Assembly (NCBI RefSeq): GCF_018224925.1
Contig: NZ_JAGTUF010000008.1
Span: forward strand, 1 to 64,000
Source of the DNA: Magnetospirillum sulfuroxidans
Lineage (GTDB): Bacteria; Pseudomonadota; Alphaproteobacteria; Rhodospirillales; Magnetospirillaceae
Reading direction: 5' to 3'
Length of the DNA: 64,000 bases
The notes below the pieces were generated by a model that saw only the letters and a list, made by a program, of their open reading frames with translations, was not told where the DNA came from and searched no databases. Positions 8,906-16,859 of the stretch are shown piece by piece. Position numbers and translations under genes: made by a program. Positions within the stretch are counted from its first letter, which is position 1; the number at the start of each line of letters is the position of its first letter.

Positions 8906-9396
8906 GCGAGCATCCGCCCTTCAGCCCCAAGTAGCCGGTCCCCGAATTTGACAATCAACCTATTTGGGCGAGCCTGCGGGCGCAGCAATTTGATGAGGTC
9001 GAAAGCCCGATGCTCGGAACCAGCCATCGCCTGGGCGGCGATCAGGAAAGCCGTCGCGGACGAGCGGCTGATCCCCGCACTGCAATGCACCAACACCCTG
9101 GCACCGGCAGGAATTTGCCGACCAAATCCGAGGATCAGTTGCACATGGGCGATAGACGGATAGGCATCGGGGGTGTCCGGCGCCAGCTTCCGCGCCACCA
9201 TACCGTCGAGAGAATCGACATCCCAAAATGCCAGCCGCAGCACGGTCAACGAGTCCGGTATTTCCGGGGAGGCACCGCCTGGGTCTGATATGGAGATAAC
9301 GTGGGTCGCCCGGAACGCCGCCAGCGTCGCCCGCAATTCGATCAGGCCGCAAATGGCAAGGTCGAATGGCAGGGGGTTCCATGGGTGGGCTGGCAT
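8896..9396 (-). CDS. Cysteine-based protein tyrosine / dual-specificity phosphatase
   Basis: This 166-residue protein carries the phosphatase signature HCSAGISRS at 104-112. That gives the nucleophile Cys105 and the phosphate-binding Arg111. Asp59 or Asp61 in FWDVDS is a candidate general acid. The family removes phosphate from tyrosine, serine/threonine or other phosphorylated substrates, and the true substrate here is unknown. The sequence reads as a compact single domain with no signal peptide, so it should be cytoplasmic. It is followed by, and overlaps, the unknown gene at 8501-8905. Confidence 0.85.
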   Translation of the reverse strand: MPAHPWNPLPFDLAICGLIELRATLAAFRATHVISISDPGGASPEIPDSLTVLRLAFWDVDSLDGMVARKLAPDTPDAYPSIAHVQLILGFGRQIPAGARVLVHCSAGISRSSATAFLIAAQAMAGSEHRAFDLIKLLRPQARPNRLIVKFGDRLLGAEGRMLACL

Positions 9397-9587
9397 GTGA
9401 CCAGCCTATCAACCCGATCAAGAGCGGCCAAGGGATGGCAAGCCAATTTTGGCGTCATCGGCTGGTGCTGATGGTTGGCGGCCTCAACGCATGCCGTAAT
9501 CCAATTCTCTTGGGGGAAAGCAGACGGTCAACGCAGACGTTTGAATTTTATAAATACACATAACGTCGGTTCCAAAAGTTGACGTGT

Positions 9588-9686
9588 GTGACGCAATGCA
9601 TAGAGCTTTAGTGCAATGGGATTACCGTGCCTGCGTCACCTCTGGCACTTAGCCCTCAGCGATTGGAACCCGCTGAGGGCTTTTTT
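9588..9686 (+). ncRNA. Putative structured RNA or leader ahead of the primase gene
   Basis: The 303 bases between 9397 and 9699 contain no convincing gene. They do hold a perfect 8-base inverted repeat, GTGACGCA at 9588-9595 and TGCGTCAC at 9632-9639, followed by a strong hairpin with a T tract. The combination suggests a short structured transcript, either a separate small RNA or an attenuating leader for the primase gene starting at 9700. No clear promoter was identified. Confidence 0.35.
9652..9686 (+). terminator. Rho-independent terminator just before the primase-like gene
   Basis: GCCCTCAGC (9652-9660) pairs perfectly with GCTGAGGGC (9672-9680), and TTTTTT follows. It lies only 14 bases before the GTG start of the next gene, so it may act as an attenuator or end a short RNA. 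Confidence 0.8.
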
Positions 9687-9699
9687 ATGAGGTGATGTT

Positions 9700-10650
9700 G
9701 TGAAGATTACAATTGGGAATAACAAGGAGGACAACTACCCGACCGCTGTTGACACGGATTGGACAGGGTTGGTCTCTTTACTCCGCGAAATGTCCAACGA
9801 GGGCATATCAGGAGTGAGCAAAAACGAGTGCAAAGACAAAGCGAGCGGCCTTACTGCTTGCACGTTCGCCAATGATGGTCGGCGGTTGAAGGCCAATGCG
9901 ACAGCCGCCGATTTTTTCTGGTTGGACTGTGAAGATGGCAGTCCAAACGAACTTGCAAAAGCAGTTGAAGGCTTGATGGCGCTGGGTCTGGACGCATTGG
10001 CCTATACCAGTGCGGGTCATGTTCCACCTGCTGACCGCTTTCGGATCATCGTTCCCGTTTCTACCCCGATCACCAACCATGACGATTACCGACAAATCTG
10101 CCTGCATTTGCAGAAGACGTTGGGTGTCGCCGTTGATCGGGGAAAACTCACCATGTATGCGCTGCTGTACCAGCCAGCGCGATACTCGTCGGCGGCGGAG
10201 AACCTGTTTATTCACGTGCCAGGAACCATTCTGGCGGCAGAAGACTGGCTTTCCCTTTGCCCACCAGTGCCGCCACCGGCACCGGCCCAGCCGACGATCC
10301 CGCTGACCGCCGTCAAAGTTTCCAATGGATATGTGGATGCGGCGGTGAAGGGCGAGATCGCCCGCATCGAGCGGGCTGTTCCCAGCCAACGTCATAACGC
10401 GATTTTGTCGGCGGCGATCCGTCTGGCCGAGATAGCTAAGGCGGGTGTCCTCGATTGGAATGCAACATCACGGCTCGTTTTCGATCACGGCGTTGCCAAG
10501 GTCGGACATGAGCGGCGCGGAGAGGTCGTTGAGATTCTTCGCTACGCCTGGACGCACGCCAACCCACGGCAGGTAAAAGAACAAACAGGCAACTTGGTAG
10601 CCCTTCGTGCGAAGGCAAAAGCAAAAAGAAAGGAACTGGCATATGTCTGA
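9700..10650 (+). CDS. Primase-like replication protein of a mobile element
   Basis: This 316-residue protein looks like an archaeo-eukaryotic-type primase with a helical C-terminal domain. The acidic strand FFWLDCEDG (residues 72-80) and the following strand pair around YTSAGHVPPADRFRIIVPV resemble the catalytic region of phage and plasmid primases. Residues 220-300 are helical, like a primase C-terminal domain. A GTG start follows a GAGGTGAT ribosome site. The stop overlaps the VapE-type gene by 8 bases, and this primase-ATPase pair is the usual replication core of integrated satellites and plasmids. The exact family was not confirmed. Confidence 0.62.
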   Translation: MKITIGNNKEDNYPTAVDTDWTGLVSLLREMSNEGISGVSKNECKDKASGLTACTFANDGRRLKANATAADFFWLDCEDGSPNELAKAVEGLMALGLDALAYTSAGHVPPADRFRIIVPVSTPITNHDDYRQICLHLQKTLGVAVDRGKLTMYALLYQPARYSSAAENLFIHVPGTILAAEDWLSLCPPVPPPAPAQPTIPLTAVKVSNGYVDAAVKGEIARIERAVPSQRHNAILSAAIRLAEIAKAGVLDWNATSRLVFDHGVAKVGHERRGEVVEILRYAWTHANPRQVKEQTGNLVALRAKAKAKRKELAYV

Positions 10651-12157
10651 TTTTGAGAAAACACTTGGGGAATGGCTGGATTTCCAGGCCGGAACCGTAA
10701 TCACGGATCAGGGGCGCATCGACACCTTCATCGCGGCGGCCAAGGCGTGGGACGGTGATCAGCTTGATCTCGTTGACCACTTCGGGATGGTGCTGTCCGC
10801 CCACACCAAGCTGCGTAAACCCATCATTGATGCAATTTGCAGGAACATGAAAATTAAGGTTGGTTTGGGGGAAATACCAAAAAACCATTACGGCTTCGTT
10901 GAAGCATATTGCAGAAAACACGATGTCAAATACACGCTCGACCGCCAGATGACGAAAGGCAGAAACGAAACATCAGACCGCGACATTTTCAACGACATCT
11001 TCTTGTGGACTGGCGAGTTCGGAGCCTTCACGGGAAAAGACTACCTGACATCCGCATGGCAAAAATGGAAAGCTGAGCAAGAGCGCGGCAACGTCAAACA
11101 GTTCTACGAACGCATTGCGTTTGATTCGTCGGCAAGTGATGCGGCCTGGGAACTCGTTGTAGATACCCTGTGTGCCAACCTTGGTGACAGTCCAATGGGT
11201 TTGGCCCGCGACGAATACCACCGACTGGTGGTCGCGGTGATGAAGGCGGCAGTGTGGCGGGTCAAAGCGAAGCTGATCAATCGCCCCACCATTCAGCACA
11301 TCATGCTGTACTTGCGAGGAAAGCAGGGGTGCGGCAAATCCAGCTTCATGCGCTGGTTCCTCGGCCCCGTTGCAGACGGAATGATCCAGACCGATTTCGG
11401 CATGTTTGACCACGATGAAAAACAGATCGTGATGAAAAACACTCCAATTATTTTCTTCGATGAGGTCGCTCGTGCCGACAAGGCCGACGCTGCCAAGGTC
11501 AAAAACATGATGACGGCGGAAACGGGAATGTTCCGAAAACTCTATGGTGAAGCCAGCAAGGGGCGGATGATTTCCACATTTTTCGGCGCTGGAAATCTCG
11601 ATCTCAGTGAGGTTTTCCACGACCCCACCGGCCTGCGGCGGTTCTTCCCTTTAGAATGTCGGAAAGACCTGTACAAGTTTCTTGACGCCCTGTTCGAGCA
11701 AGTCAACGCACTGGAGCTTTGGCAATCCGTGAACGAACACGATGTTTGTCCAACGGAAACAAACGAAATTGTTGAACTTTTGATCGCATCCGAAACGGAG
11801 AAGCGTGTTCTTACGCCTGTCGAGGAATGGTTGAAATACGAAGTAGATGCCGGTGGTTGGCAGCAGCACAAGGGCGTTGCGGATATATTCGCCTTGTTCG
11901 CGGGTTGGAAAGAGAAGCTCTATCCCGGTGACAAGACCAATCTCAGCAGTTTCGCAACCCAATTTGGTCGAATTCTGCGCGATGGCGACTATCCGCATGA
12001 CAAGAAGCTCGACCCGGTGAGCCGCCGCGCCATTTATCAGGTCGGAGAACCCTCGGAAACCTATGCCGCCGTTGTCGTTGCTATCGACCAAGCGCGGGTG
12101 GAGGCGGCAGCCCGAAGAGGTTCTCTTCTAAAAAAGACAATAGAATCAAATAGATAA
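10643..12157 (+). CDS. VapE-type P-loop ATPase/helicase (virulence-associated E family)
   Basis: The protein of about 504 residues is a VapE/D5-like NTPase of mobile elements. Walker A is GKQGCGKSS at about 226-234, and Walker B is IIFFDEVARA with DE at about 273-274. An arginine-bearing segment, GLRRFFPLEC, follows where this family has its finger region. The N-terminal 150 residues are of unknown function and probably contact DNA or the primase. The ATG at 10643 is chosen because AAAGGA lies just upstream and the preceding frame would run deep into the primase gene. It would unwind DNA at the element's origin, perhaps within the repeat-rich DNA that follows. Confidence 0.8.
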   Translation: MSDFEKTLGEWLDFQAGTVITDQGRIDTFIAAAKAWDGDQLDLVDHFGMVLSAHTKLRKPIIDAICRNMKIKVGLGEIPKNHYGFVEAYCRKHDVKYTLDRQMTKGRNETSDRDIFNDIFLWTGEFGAFTGKDYLTSAWQKWKAEQERGNVKQFYERIAFDSSASDAAWELVVDTLCANLGDSPMGLARDEYHRLVVAVMKAAVWRVKAKLINRPTIQHIMLYLRGKQGCGKSSFMRWFLGPVADGMIQTDFGMFDHDEKQIVMKNTPIIFFDEVARADKADAAKVKNMMTAETGMFRKLYGEASKGRMISTFFGAGNLDLSEVFHDPTGLRRFFPLECRKDLYKFLDALFEQVNALELWQSVNEHDVCPTETNEIVELLIASETEKRVLTPVEEWLKYEVDAGGWQQHKGVADIFALFAGWKEKLYPGDKTNLSSFATQFGRILRDGDYPHDKKLDPVSRRAIYQVGEPSETYAAVVVAIDQARVEAAARRGSLLKKTIESNR

Positions 12158-12163
12158 CTTGAC

Positions 12164-12343
12164 ATCGAAGGGGTTTGGCATGCGCTAATGCGCCAACCCC
12201 TTCTGTATTATCACATTGTTTTTATTATATAATTTCTAATTTCGAAGAGGTGAAGGGGTTTGGTTGAAAAAGTCATCCGAGAAAAGAAAACATGAGAATA
12301 TTTAAGGGTGAACTCATTGGGGAAACCCCTTCACCCCTTCGAT
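12164..12343 (+). repeat. Origin-like cluster of inverted repeats behind the VapE gene
   Basis: Three related inverted repeats lie in AT-rich DNA. ATCGAAGGGGT at 12164-12174 has its exact complement ACCCCTTCGAT at 12333-12343. GGTGAAGGGGTTT at 12249-12261 has its exact complement at 12323-12335. A local hairpin, AAGGGGTTTGGC with GCCAACCCCTT, spans 12168-12202. The GAAGGGGT core thus occurs twice in one orientation and twice in the other. The position behind a primase-helicase pair suggests an origin or replication-control region. The local hairpin could also end the VapE transcript. Confidence 0.45.
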
Positions 12344-12404
12344 TTTGTCAGTCCCGCGTAGGCAGAAATGATTTCGGTAAATTGATAAATACCTGCATAC
12401 GCAG

Positions 12405-12695
12405 ATGCAGGGGGCCGCAATGAGATCGATGAGCGAAATTTACGAGCAATGCAGGAACATCGGACTGACCGATAGCCAGCGCGCGTTCAGCTACATGTGG
12501 GGCCGCGCCGATAGCTGGTTTAGCAGCGCAATGACGCGACAGCATGAGCGCCGGATATCCACCGAGTCGCTGTTGGCGTTCTATTTCTCACTCGCTGAAG
12601 TGCGATTCTCGAACTTGACCGCCAAGCAACTGGGCGTGATCAGCAATCTAAAATCCGAACTGTGGAATGAGATCGCCAGCCGTGTCCGACCATGA
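12405..12695 (+). CDS. Small hypothetical protein, possibly DNA-binding
   Basis: This encodes 96 residues, or 91 if the ATG at 12420 is used; a GCAGGGGG run favours the later start. The sequence is helical, with NIGLTDSQRAFSYMWGRADSW near the N-terminus. That looks like a small adaptor or DNA-binding domain, but no family was recognised. Its stop lies inside the start of a further short ORF, and two more genes follow in the same direction, so it heads a small operon behind the origin-like repeats. Confidence 0.6.
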   Translation: MQGAAMRSMSEIYEQCRNIGLTDSQRAFSYMWGRADSWFSSAMTRQHERRISTESLLAFYFSLAEVRFSNLTAKQLGVISNLKSELWNEIASRVRP

Positions 12696-12831
12696 AGCCA
12701 TCGCCGACCGGCCACCATCACCGACAATCACCGTGATGGAGATGAAATCCATGGTCAGCATCTTGGCCGCGATAAACACTGGCCATAACCTTCATGCAAC
12801 AACATATGGAGGTGTCCGATGTTCGGACTGA
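12682..12831 (+). CDS. Possible 49-aa coupled protein
   Basis: A GTG-started frame of 49 codons overlaps the preceding gene by 14 bases and the next gene by 13 bases. It contains VMEMKSMVSILAAINTGHNL, a plausible amphipathic helix. There is no strong ribosome site, so expression would rest on translational coupling. The neat overlap at both ends is the main argument. It could also be a chance frame. Confidence 0.35.
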   Translation: MSDHEAIADRPPSPTITVMEMKSMVSILAAINTGHNLHATTYGGVRCSD

Positions 12832-13232
12832 AATTGGTCGATACGAAGAAGCCGCTGATCGCGGAAACTCGTCGCAAGTCGCCGCGTGAAGTGGTGCTGG
12901 AGGGGATCGGCCACCAACTCGAACTGCTCAAAAATCCGAAGTACACCGTTGAGCGGACGCGGTATGTGAAGGGTGACGACGGCTATGGCCGTCAGATGAC
13001 CAGCCGTCCGCCCAAGCCGTGGTTCTGGGAGTTTGAGGGAAAGATGTTTCTTCAGATCAAATACGGCTCGTCCCAGGTCGTGATGCTGAATGGCAAACCG
13101 ACCATCGAATGCGGCAAGGATATCGCTTCCGTCATCAAGGCCCTCGAAGCCGTGAAAAGCGGCATCGAGAAAGGGGTGCTGGACGACGCGATCAACGAGG
13201 CGAAGGCGCGCAGCCACCGCAAGAAGGACTGA
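12819..13232 (+). CDS. Hypothetical protein (137 aa), DUF6641-like
   Basis: The protein has 137 residues, a basic C-terminal tail (SHRKKD) and an internal KPWFWEFEGKMFLQIKYGSSQ segment followed by two helices. This layout recalls the DUF6641 family of small proteins from mobile elements, an assignment from memory that is not verified. A good GGAGG site lies 7 bases before the ATG. It is the last gene of the short operon and faces the convergent methylase gene across a large palindrome. Confidence 0.6.
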   Translation: MFGLKLVDTKKPLIAETRRKSPREVVLEGIGHQLELLKNPKYTVERTRYVKGDDGYGRQMTSRPPKPWFWEFEGKMFLQIKYGSSQVVMLNGKPTIECGKDIASVIKALEAVKSGIEKGVLDDAINEAKARSHRKKD

Positions 13233-13273
13233 TTGGCTCCATTGAAGCTGAAGCGCAAGAAAGCGGCCAGATG

Positions 13274-13307
13274 GTAGCATGGCGGGGCCGCGGCCCCGCC
13301 ATGCTAC
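13274..13307. repeat. 34-bp perfect palindrome between convergent genes
   Basis: The sequence from GTAGCATGGCGGGGCCG to its exact complement forms two 17-base arms with no loop, centred on CCGCGG. It lies between the ends of the 137-residue gene and the convergent adenine methylase gene. No T tract follows on either strand, so it is not a classical terminator, though it could stop or separate both transcripts. Confidence 0.75.
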
Positions 13308-13350
13308 TTGGTCGGCAACTTAAAGATGGATTGCCCAGACGACCTCGCCG

Positions 13351-14193
13351 TCACGCAACCCGCGTGAGTTCGGCATCCTCGACGGCTTGAGCAACAATTT
13401 TTGCTTGGCTTAGTCCCCCCAGCCCCAAGCTGTCAGCTAACTCGTCGGATAGGATCAGCAACTCGGTGTTGTCCCTGTTGCGACTGGAACCATAGGCCCA
13501 GGATAGAGGGATCATTGGGAATCCCCAATAGAGCCGCCGCACCTCCTCGTCGTTATTGTACGACAGCAACCAGCGGCCTGGACGCGCACGCAGGATTTCG
13601 GCCAAGCGGTCGTGGTTGAAATGCCGATGGGCATCACCTCGGACACCATAAAGAGTCGCCTTCTTCGGCGGCAAAAGGTACGGCGGATCAGCGTAGACAA
13701 AGGCATCCGGGTGCCGCGAGAGGCTATCCTCGAAGTCAGCCACCTCGACCGTGATGTTGGGAATCGACACCGACCGCAATTTGCGCAGTGAAGATTCGGT
13801 AAAGCGGTTGTCTACGCCCGAGTAGCCGCCGGAAAACGTCAGGCCGCTGAAGGATGCCCGGTTGATGGCAAAGAACGCCCCGGCCTGCTCCACAGGGTCG
13901 GTGATCTGCCTGTACGAATCTTGTAGTTGGTAAAATCCCTCCCGCCCCAATGGGAAGAACCGTCCGGCTGCGCCGGCCACCGCAGCAGCGTCTCTTTTCA
14001 CCTGCTGCCAGCAGTTGGCCAATGGTTGAAACACGTCATATCCGTGGATTTGGACGCCGCCTCCCGCCAAGGCCAATTCAACGGACCCGCCCCCCAGGAA
14101 CGGGGAGCAAATCTCTGAAATGTCGCCTGGAATATAGCGTGTGATCATGTCGCGGCCACGCGTTTTACCGCCAATGTATCGAAAAAACGTCAC
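13351..14193 (-). CDS. DNA adenine methylase (Dam/D12 class)
   Basis: This 280-residue N6-adenine methyltransferase has an AdoMet-binding motif PFLGGGSVEL at 31-40 and the catalytic DPPY at 169-172, in the alpha-class order of Dam-like enzymes. The N-terminal FFRYIGGK also fits the D12 class. No restriction endonuclease gene is adjacent, so it is a solitary (orphan) methylase, as is common on phages and mobile elements. It may mask the element's DNA or control its replication. The region upstream is AT-rich and separates it from the divergent MucR-finger gene. Confidence 0.88.
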   Translation of the reverse strand: MTFFRYIGGKTRGRDMITRYIPGDISEICSPFLGGGSVELALAGGGVQIHGYDVFQPLANCWQQVKRDAAAVAGAAGRFFPLGREGFYQLQDSYRQITDPVEQAGAFFAINRASFSGLTFSGGYSGVDNRFTESSLRKLRSVSIPNITVEVADFEDSLSRHPDAFVYADPPYLLPPKKATLYGVRGDAHRHFNHDRLAEILRARPGRWLLSYNNDEEVRRLYWGFPMIPLSWAYGSSRNRDNTELLILSDELADSLGLGGLSQAKIVAQAVEDAELTRVA

Positions 14194-14617
14194 CTTTGTC
14201 CTCGTTACGCAAGCTGTTTACTTGCACAACGATGAGGCTGACCTATTACGAAGATCAATTTAAATAAACACAGAATTATGACTATGTTTTATTGACAATA
14301 CAGCAGTGATAATAGACCGATAAAAGGCAGCTTGATTTTATTATTTGGTGGCTTTGTCATATCTATACAATTGTATGTTACGATGGAACTTGAATTAAGG
14401 GGTTGCAATCCTGAGATGCACTGTATTTTTATTTGACTTCTAGCGCCGTCGCCGGTAAGAAGCGGTGATATCCATCAACGAAAAGTCGGTGGATATCATT
14501 CGAACAGAAAGCTCTGCCCATGTGGCTGCGAGCAATGATCATTAGGCCGCCGCGATGTACATCCGCGCCGGAACGGTGAGTTGCGCAGTTGTCCCTGGGT
14601 GACACGGAGTCACGATC
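14194..14617. other. AT-rich intergenic region with operator-like palindrome
   Basis: These 424 bases separate two divergent genes and show no convincing ORF. They are much richer in A and T than their surroundings. A perfect 12-base palindrome, ATACAATTGTAT, lies at 14365-14376, and TTGTCA at 14354-14359 could be a -35 box overlapping it. TTGACA at 14292-14297 is another -35-like site, but I see no well-spaced -10 box. The region probably carries the promoters of both neighbours. Confidence 0.4.
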
Positions 14618-15922
14618 ATGTCCCCGGCAGCAAACGCCTCTTCCTCTACACCCGTCCTGCCTCCCCCATCGTTGATGCCTCATGATGCCCGGCCGGATGG
14701 TGATCCGGCTTCGGACAAGGATGATGGCAAGGTCGAATGCCTGATCTGCCATCAGCGATACAGGTCTCTCGCGGCCCATCTGCATTCCCATGGTGTGGCC
14801 GCCGAGGAATACCGCAGCCGTTTCCCCGACGCCCTCATCCATGGCCCAGGCGCGCGGGGAGGTCGGCCAAGAAAGATGGCCGCCGGTGCTGTCCAGGCGA
14901 GTCCCAAGCGGGACGTGTTGGTCACCGTTGCCCCCTCGGAATGCAGTCCATCAAATCAAAGCGATGAAGGGCGCGTCGCGGAAAGTGCTGATGGCGTCGC
15001 GTTGGAGCAGGAGTCCACACAGGGTCTCGGCGCCGAAACGGCGGGAATGGCCGGCCAGCCCCTCACCAACCCTGGCGACGAAGGTCCAGTCAGTAGACCT
15101 TCAGCGACCGGCCTCGATGTGTTCGAAGACCCGCCCAGAATCAGGCTCTCCGGGATCAAGGAACTGGAGAGCGACGCCATCTTCCAGTGGACATCGGACT
15201 TGGTTGCAGGCTGGAAGAATCGCCATGATGTGTCGCGGGAACGACACGCGGTCCTTTACCGCTTTGTTTGGCATGCGCTTTACGGCGACCCTGATGGGTT
15301 CCGGCTGATCTGCAAGGCCCGTGTCAAAGCGCCCAAGCACCCATATCAGTTACCCGTCCGGCACTTCTTCTCCATGTTGGCGAAAACAGTGAAGGCCGAG
15401 ATCGAGGGGGAAATGGCAAAGGCCGGGTGTGACGCCGACACCGCCAGAAAGCTCGCAGCGGAGGCCATGGTAAAGGAGGTAAACGTCAAGAGCTTGACCG
15501 ACTACTCGGTACGAATCATCCGCTGGGCAGGTGAACACCGAGGCGAGCATGCTGATGAGTGGGGCGTTTGCCCAGATGCCTTTGGCACTTGGTTCGACAG
15601 CCAAGGCGGTGCGACTGCCATCAGGGCCGCGCACGACGAAAAATACGCCTCGCGTCGTAATGGCCCAACCGAGGCCGACGAAGAAGCATTGGCTAAAGCG
15701 AAGGGAGCCAGTTCCGGCGAGGTAACGGACAGCACGGAATCTGGCGAAGATGCGGGGTGTGAACCGGTGGTCCGTCGCCATGGTGAGCAGGTCTACCTCG
15801 TCCTGCCCCGGTTACTGTTGGTCCGTCTCCGGCGGGCACTAGAAGGGGCTTTGGACAACGAAGGTGCCAAACTACGGAACATGATTTCTCAGGCCTTGGA
15901 TGGAGATAGCTGCGATGTCTGA
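14618..15922 (+). CDS. MucR/Ros-type zinc-finger protein with large unknown C-terminal region
   Basis: The protein has 434 residues. Residues 38-69 resemble the zinc finger of MucR/Ros regulators: Cys41 and Cys44 in CLICHQRYRS, His54 and His58 in LAAHLHSHG, and the following EEYRSRFP. A disordered stretch rich in Pro, Ser and Glu spans about 80-165. Residues 170-330 form a helical domain of unknown function, and an acidic linker and a final helical segment follow. True MucR proteins are about 150 residues, so this is a fusion or a diverged family. GGAG eight bases before the ATG supports the start. A DNA-binding role is likely from the finger; the rest is unknown. Confidence 0.65.
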   Translation: MSPAANASSSTPVLPPPSLMPHDARPDGDPASDKDDGKVECLICHQRYRSLAAHLHSHGVAAEEYRSRFPDALIHGPGARGGRPRKMAAGAVQASPKRDVLVTVAPSECSPSNQSDEGRVAESADGVALEQESTQGLGAETAGMAGQPLTNPGDEGPVSRPSATGLDVFEDPPRIRLSGIKELESDAIFQWTSDLVAGWKNRHDVSRERHAVLYRFVWHALYGDPDGFRLICKARVKAPKHPYQLPVRHFFSMLAKTVKAEIEGEMAKAGCDADTARKLAAEAMVKEVNVKSLTDYSVRIIRWAGEHRGEHADEWGVCPDAFGTWFDSQGGATAIRAAHDEKYASRRNGPTEADEEALAKAKGASSGEVTDSTESGEDAGCEPVVRRHGEQVYLVLPRLLLVRLRRALEGALDNEGAKLRNMISQALDGDSCDV

Positions 15923-16070
15923 AAAAGACGCGCCGCCATCTCCATGACGGCATTAGATGAATGTCGCCATTGGGGAGGTCGCGATGTGTGGCCGCCCATC
16001 TTCAGAAATCAGCGTGCGACTGATAGTGAAGCTGGCGGCTGCGCCAATTTCGGGATGAGTGGTCGGGGGC

Positions 16071-16625
16071 TTACTTCCCGGCCAGGGCCCGATAGACCGA
16101 CGCCCGACCGATCCCAAGGCGGTTGGCAATTTCGGTGGCACCCACGCCTTCAGCCTTCAGCCGACGCACATCGTCCGCCTGTGCCATCGCGGTCGGCTTC
16201 CGCCCCTTGTACTTCCCCTCCGCCTTCGCGCGAGCCACCCCTTCACGTTGACGTTCCAGCATGATTTCGCGTTCGAACTCAGCAATGCCGCCAAGCACAG
16301 TCAACATCAGTTTGCCTGTCGGTGTCGCGGTATCGATGCCCATGCCGAGAATGCGCAGGCCGACCCCTTTGCGGCTCAAGGTGTCCACGATGGACAGCAA
16401 ATGCGCCACAGACCGAGCAAGGCGATCCAACTTGGTCACCACCAGAGTGTCGCCTTCGCGGACGAAATCCAGCGCCAGAGCCAGTTGCGCGCGGTTGGTG
16501 ACATCGACCGACGATACCTGCTCACTGAAGACCTTCTCGCACCCGACTGCCGTCAGGTCGCGCATTTGGGCCTCAATGCTGGCTCGCTGATCAAGAGTCG
16601 AAGTTCGTGCGTATCCGATCAGCAT
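16071..16625 (-). CDS. Serine recombinase (resolvase/invertase family)
   Basis: The 184-residue protein is a small serine recombinase. The N-terminal catalytic domain begins MLIGYARTSTLDQ, with the nucleophile expected at Ser9. The conserved TKLDRLARS stretch and the E helix (EFEREIMLERQREGV) follow, and a C-terminal helix-turn-helix ends at GVGATEIANRLGIGRASVYRAL. The start at 16625 is chosen because AGGGGG precedes it; an upstream codon would add nine residues. It could act in resolution or inversion within this island. No inverted crossover sites were identified beside it. Confidence 0.9.
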   Translation of the reverse strand: MLIGYARTSTLDQRASIEAQMRDLTAVGCEKVFSEQVSSVDVTNRAQLALALDFVREGDTLVVTKLDRLARSVAHLLSIVDTLSRKGVGLRILGMGIDTATPTGKLMLTVLGGIAEFEREIMLERQREGVARAKAEGKYKGRKPTAMAQADDVRRLKAEGVGATEIANRLGIGRASVYRALAGK

Positions 16626-16859
16626 GGCGGCCCCCTGATGTCCCAATGACACCTAAGAGGTTAAGGCCGCTTTGTATCAAATATCAAATCGAGGTCTATT
16701 GAGACACCGCATGAAGCTGGACGGCGGGCCTCACAAGACCCTGGTTCATTGGGACAGAAGCCTTTGGTGGTGGACCAGTAGGCGGCAGGATACGCATTGC
16801 CAACTTTGTCGATCACGGGTATGTTCGATCTTTGTTCAACTTGGCAGGAGGTTTGGGCG

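Noticed and set aside
7258-9396. A complete new defence operon formed by the sigma-like, Xre, small-protein and phosphatase genes
   Set aside because: The genes lie on both strands and only two of the promoter regions share the 43-nt element, so a single operon is not supported; they are reported as separate observations.
14429-14842. A 137-codon minus-strand frame in the gap before the MucR-finger gene
   Set aside because: It runs into the zinc-finger coding sequence, and the product has no plausible structure.
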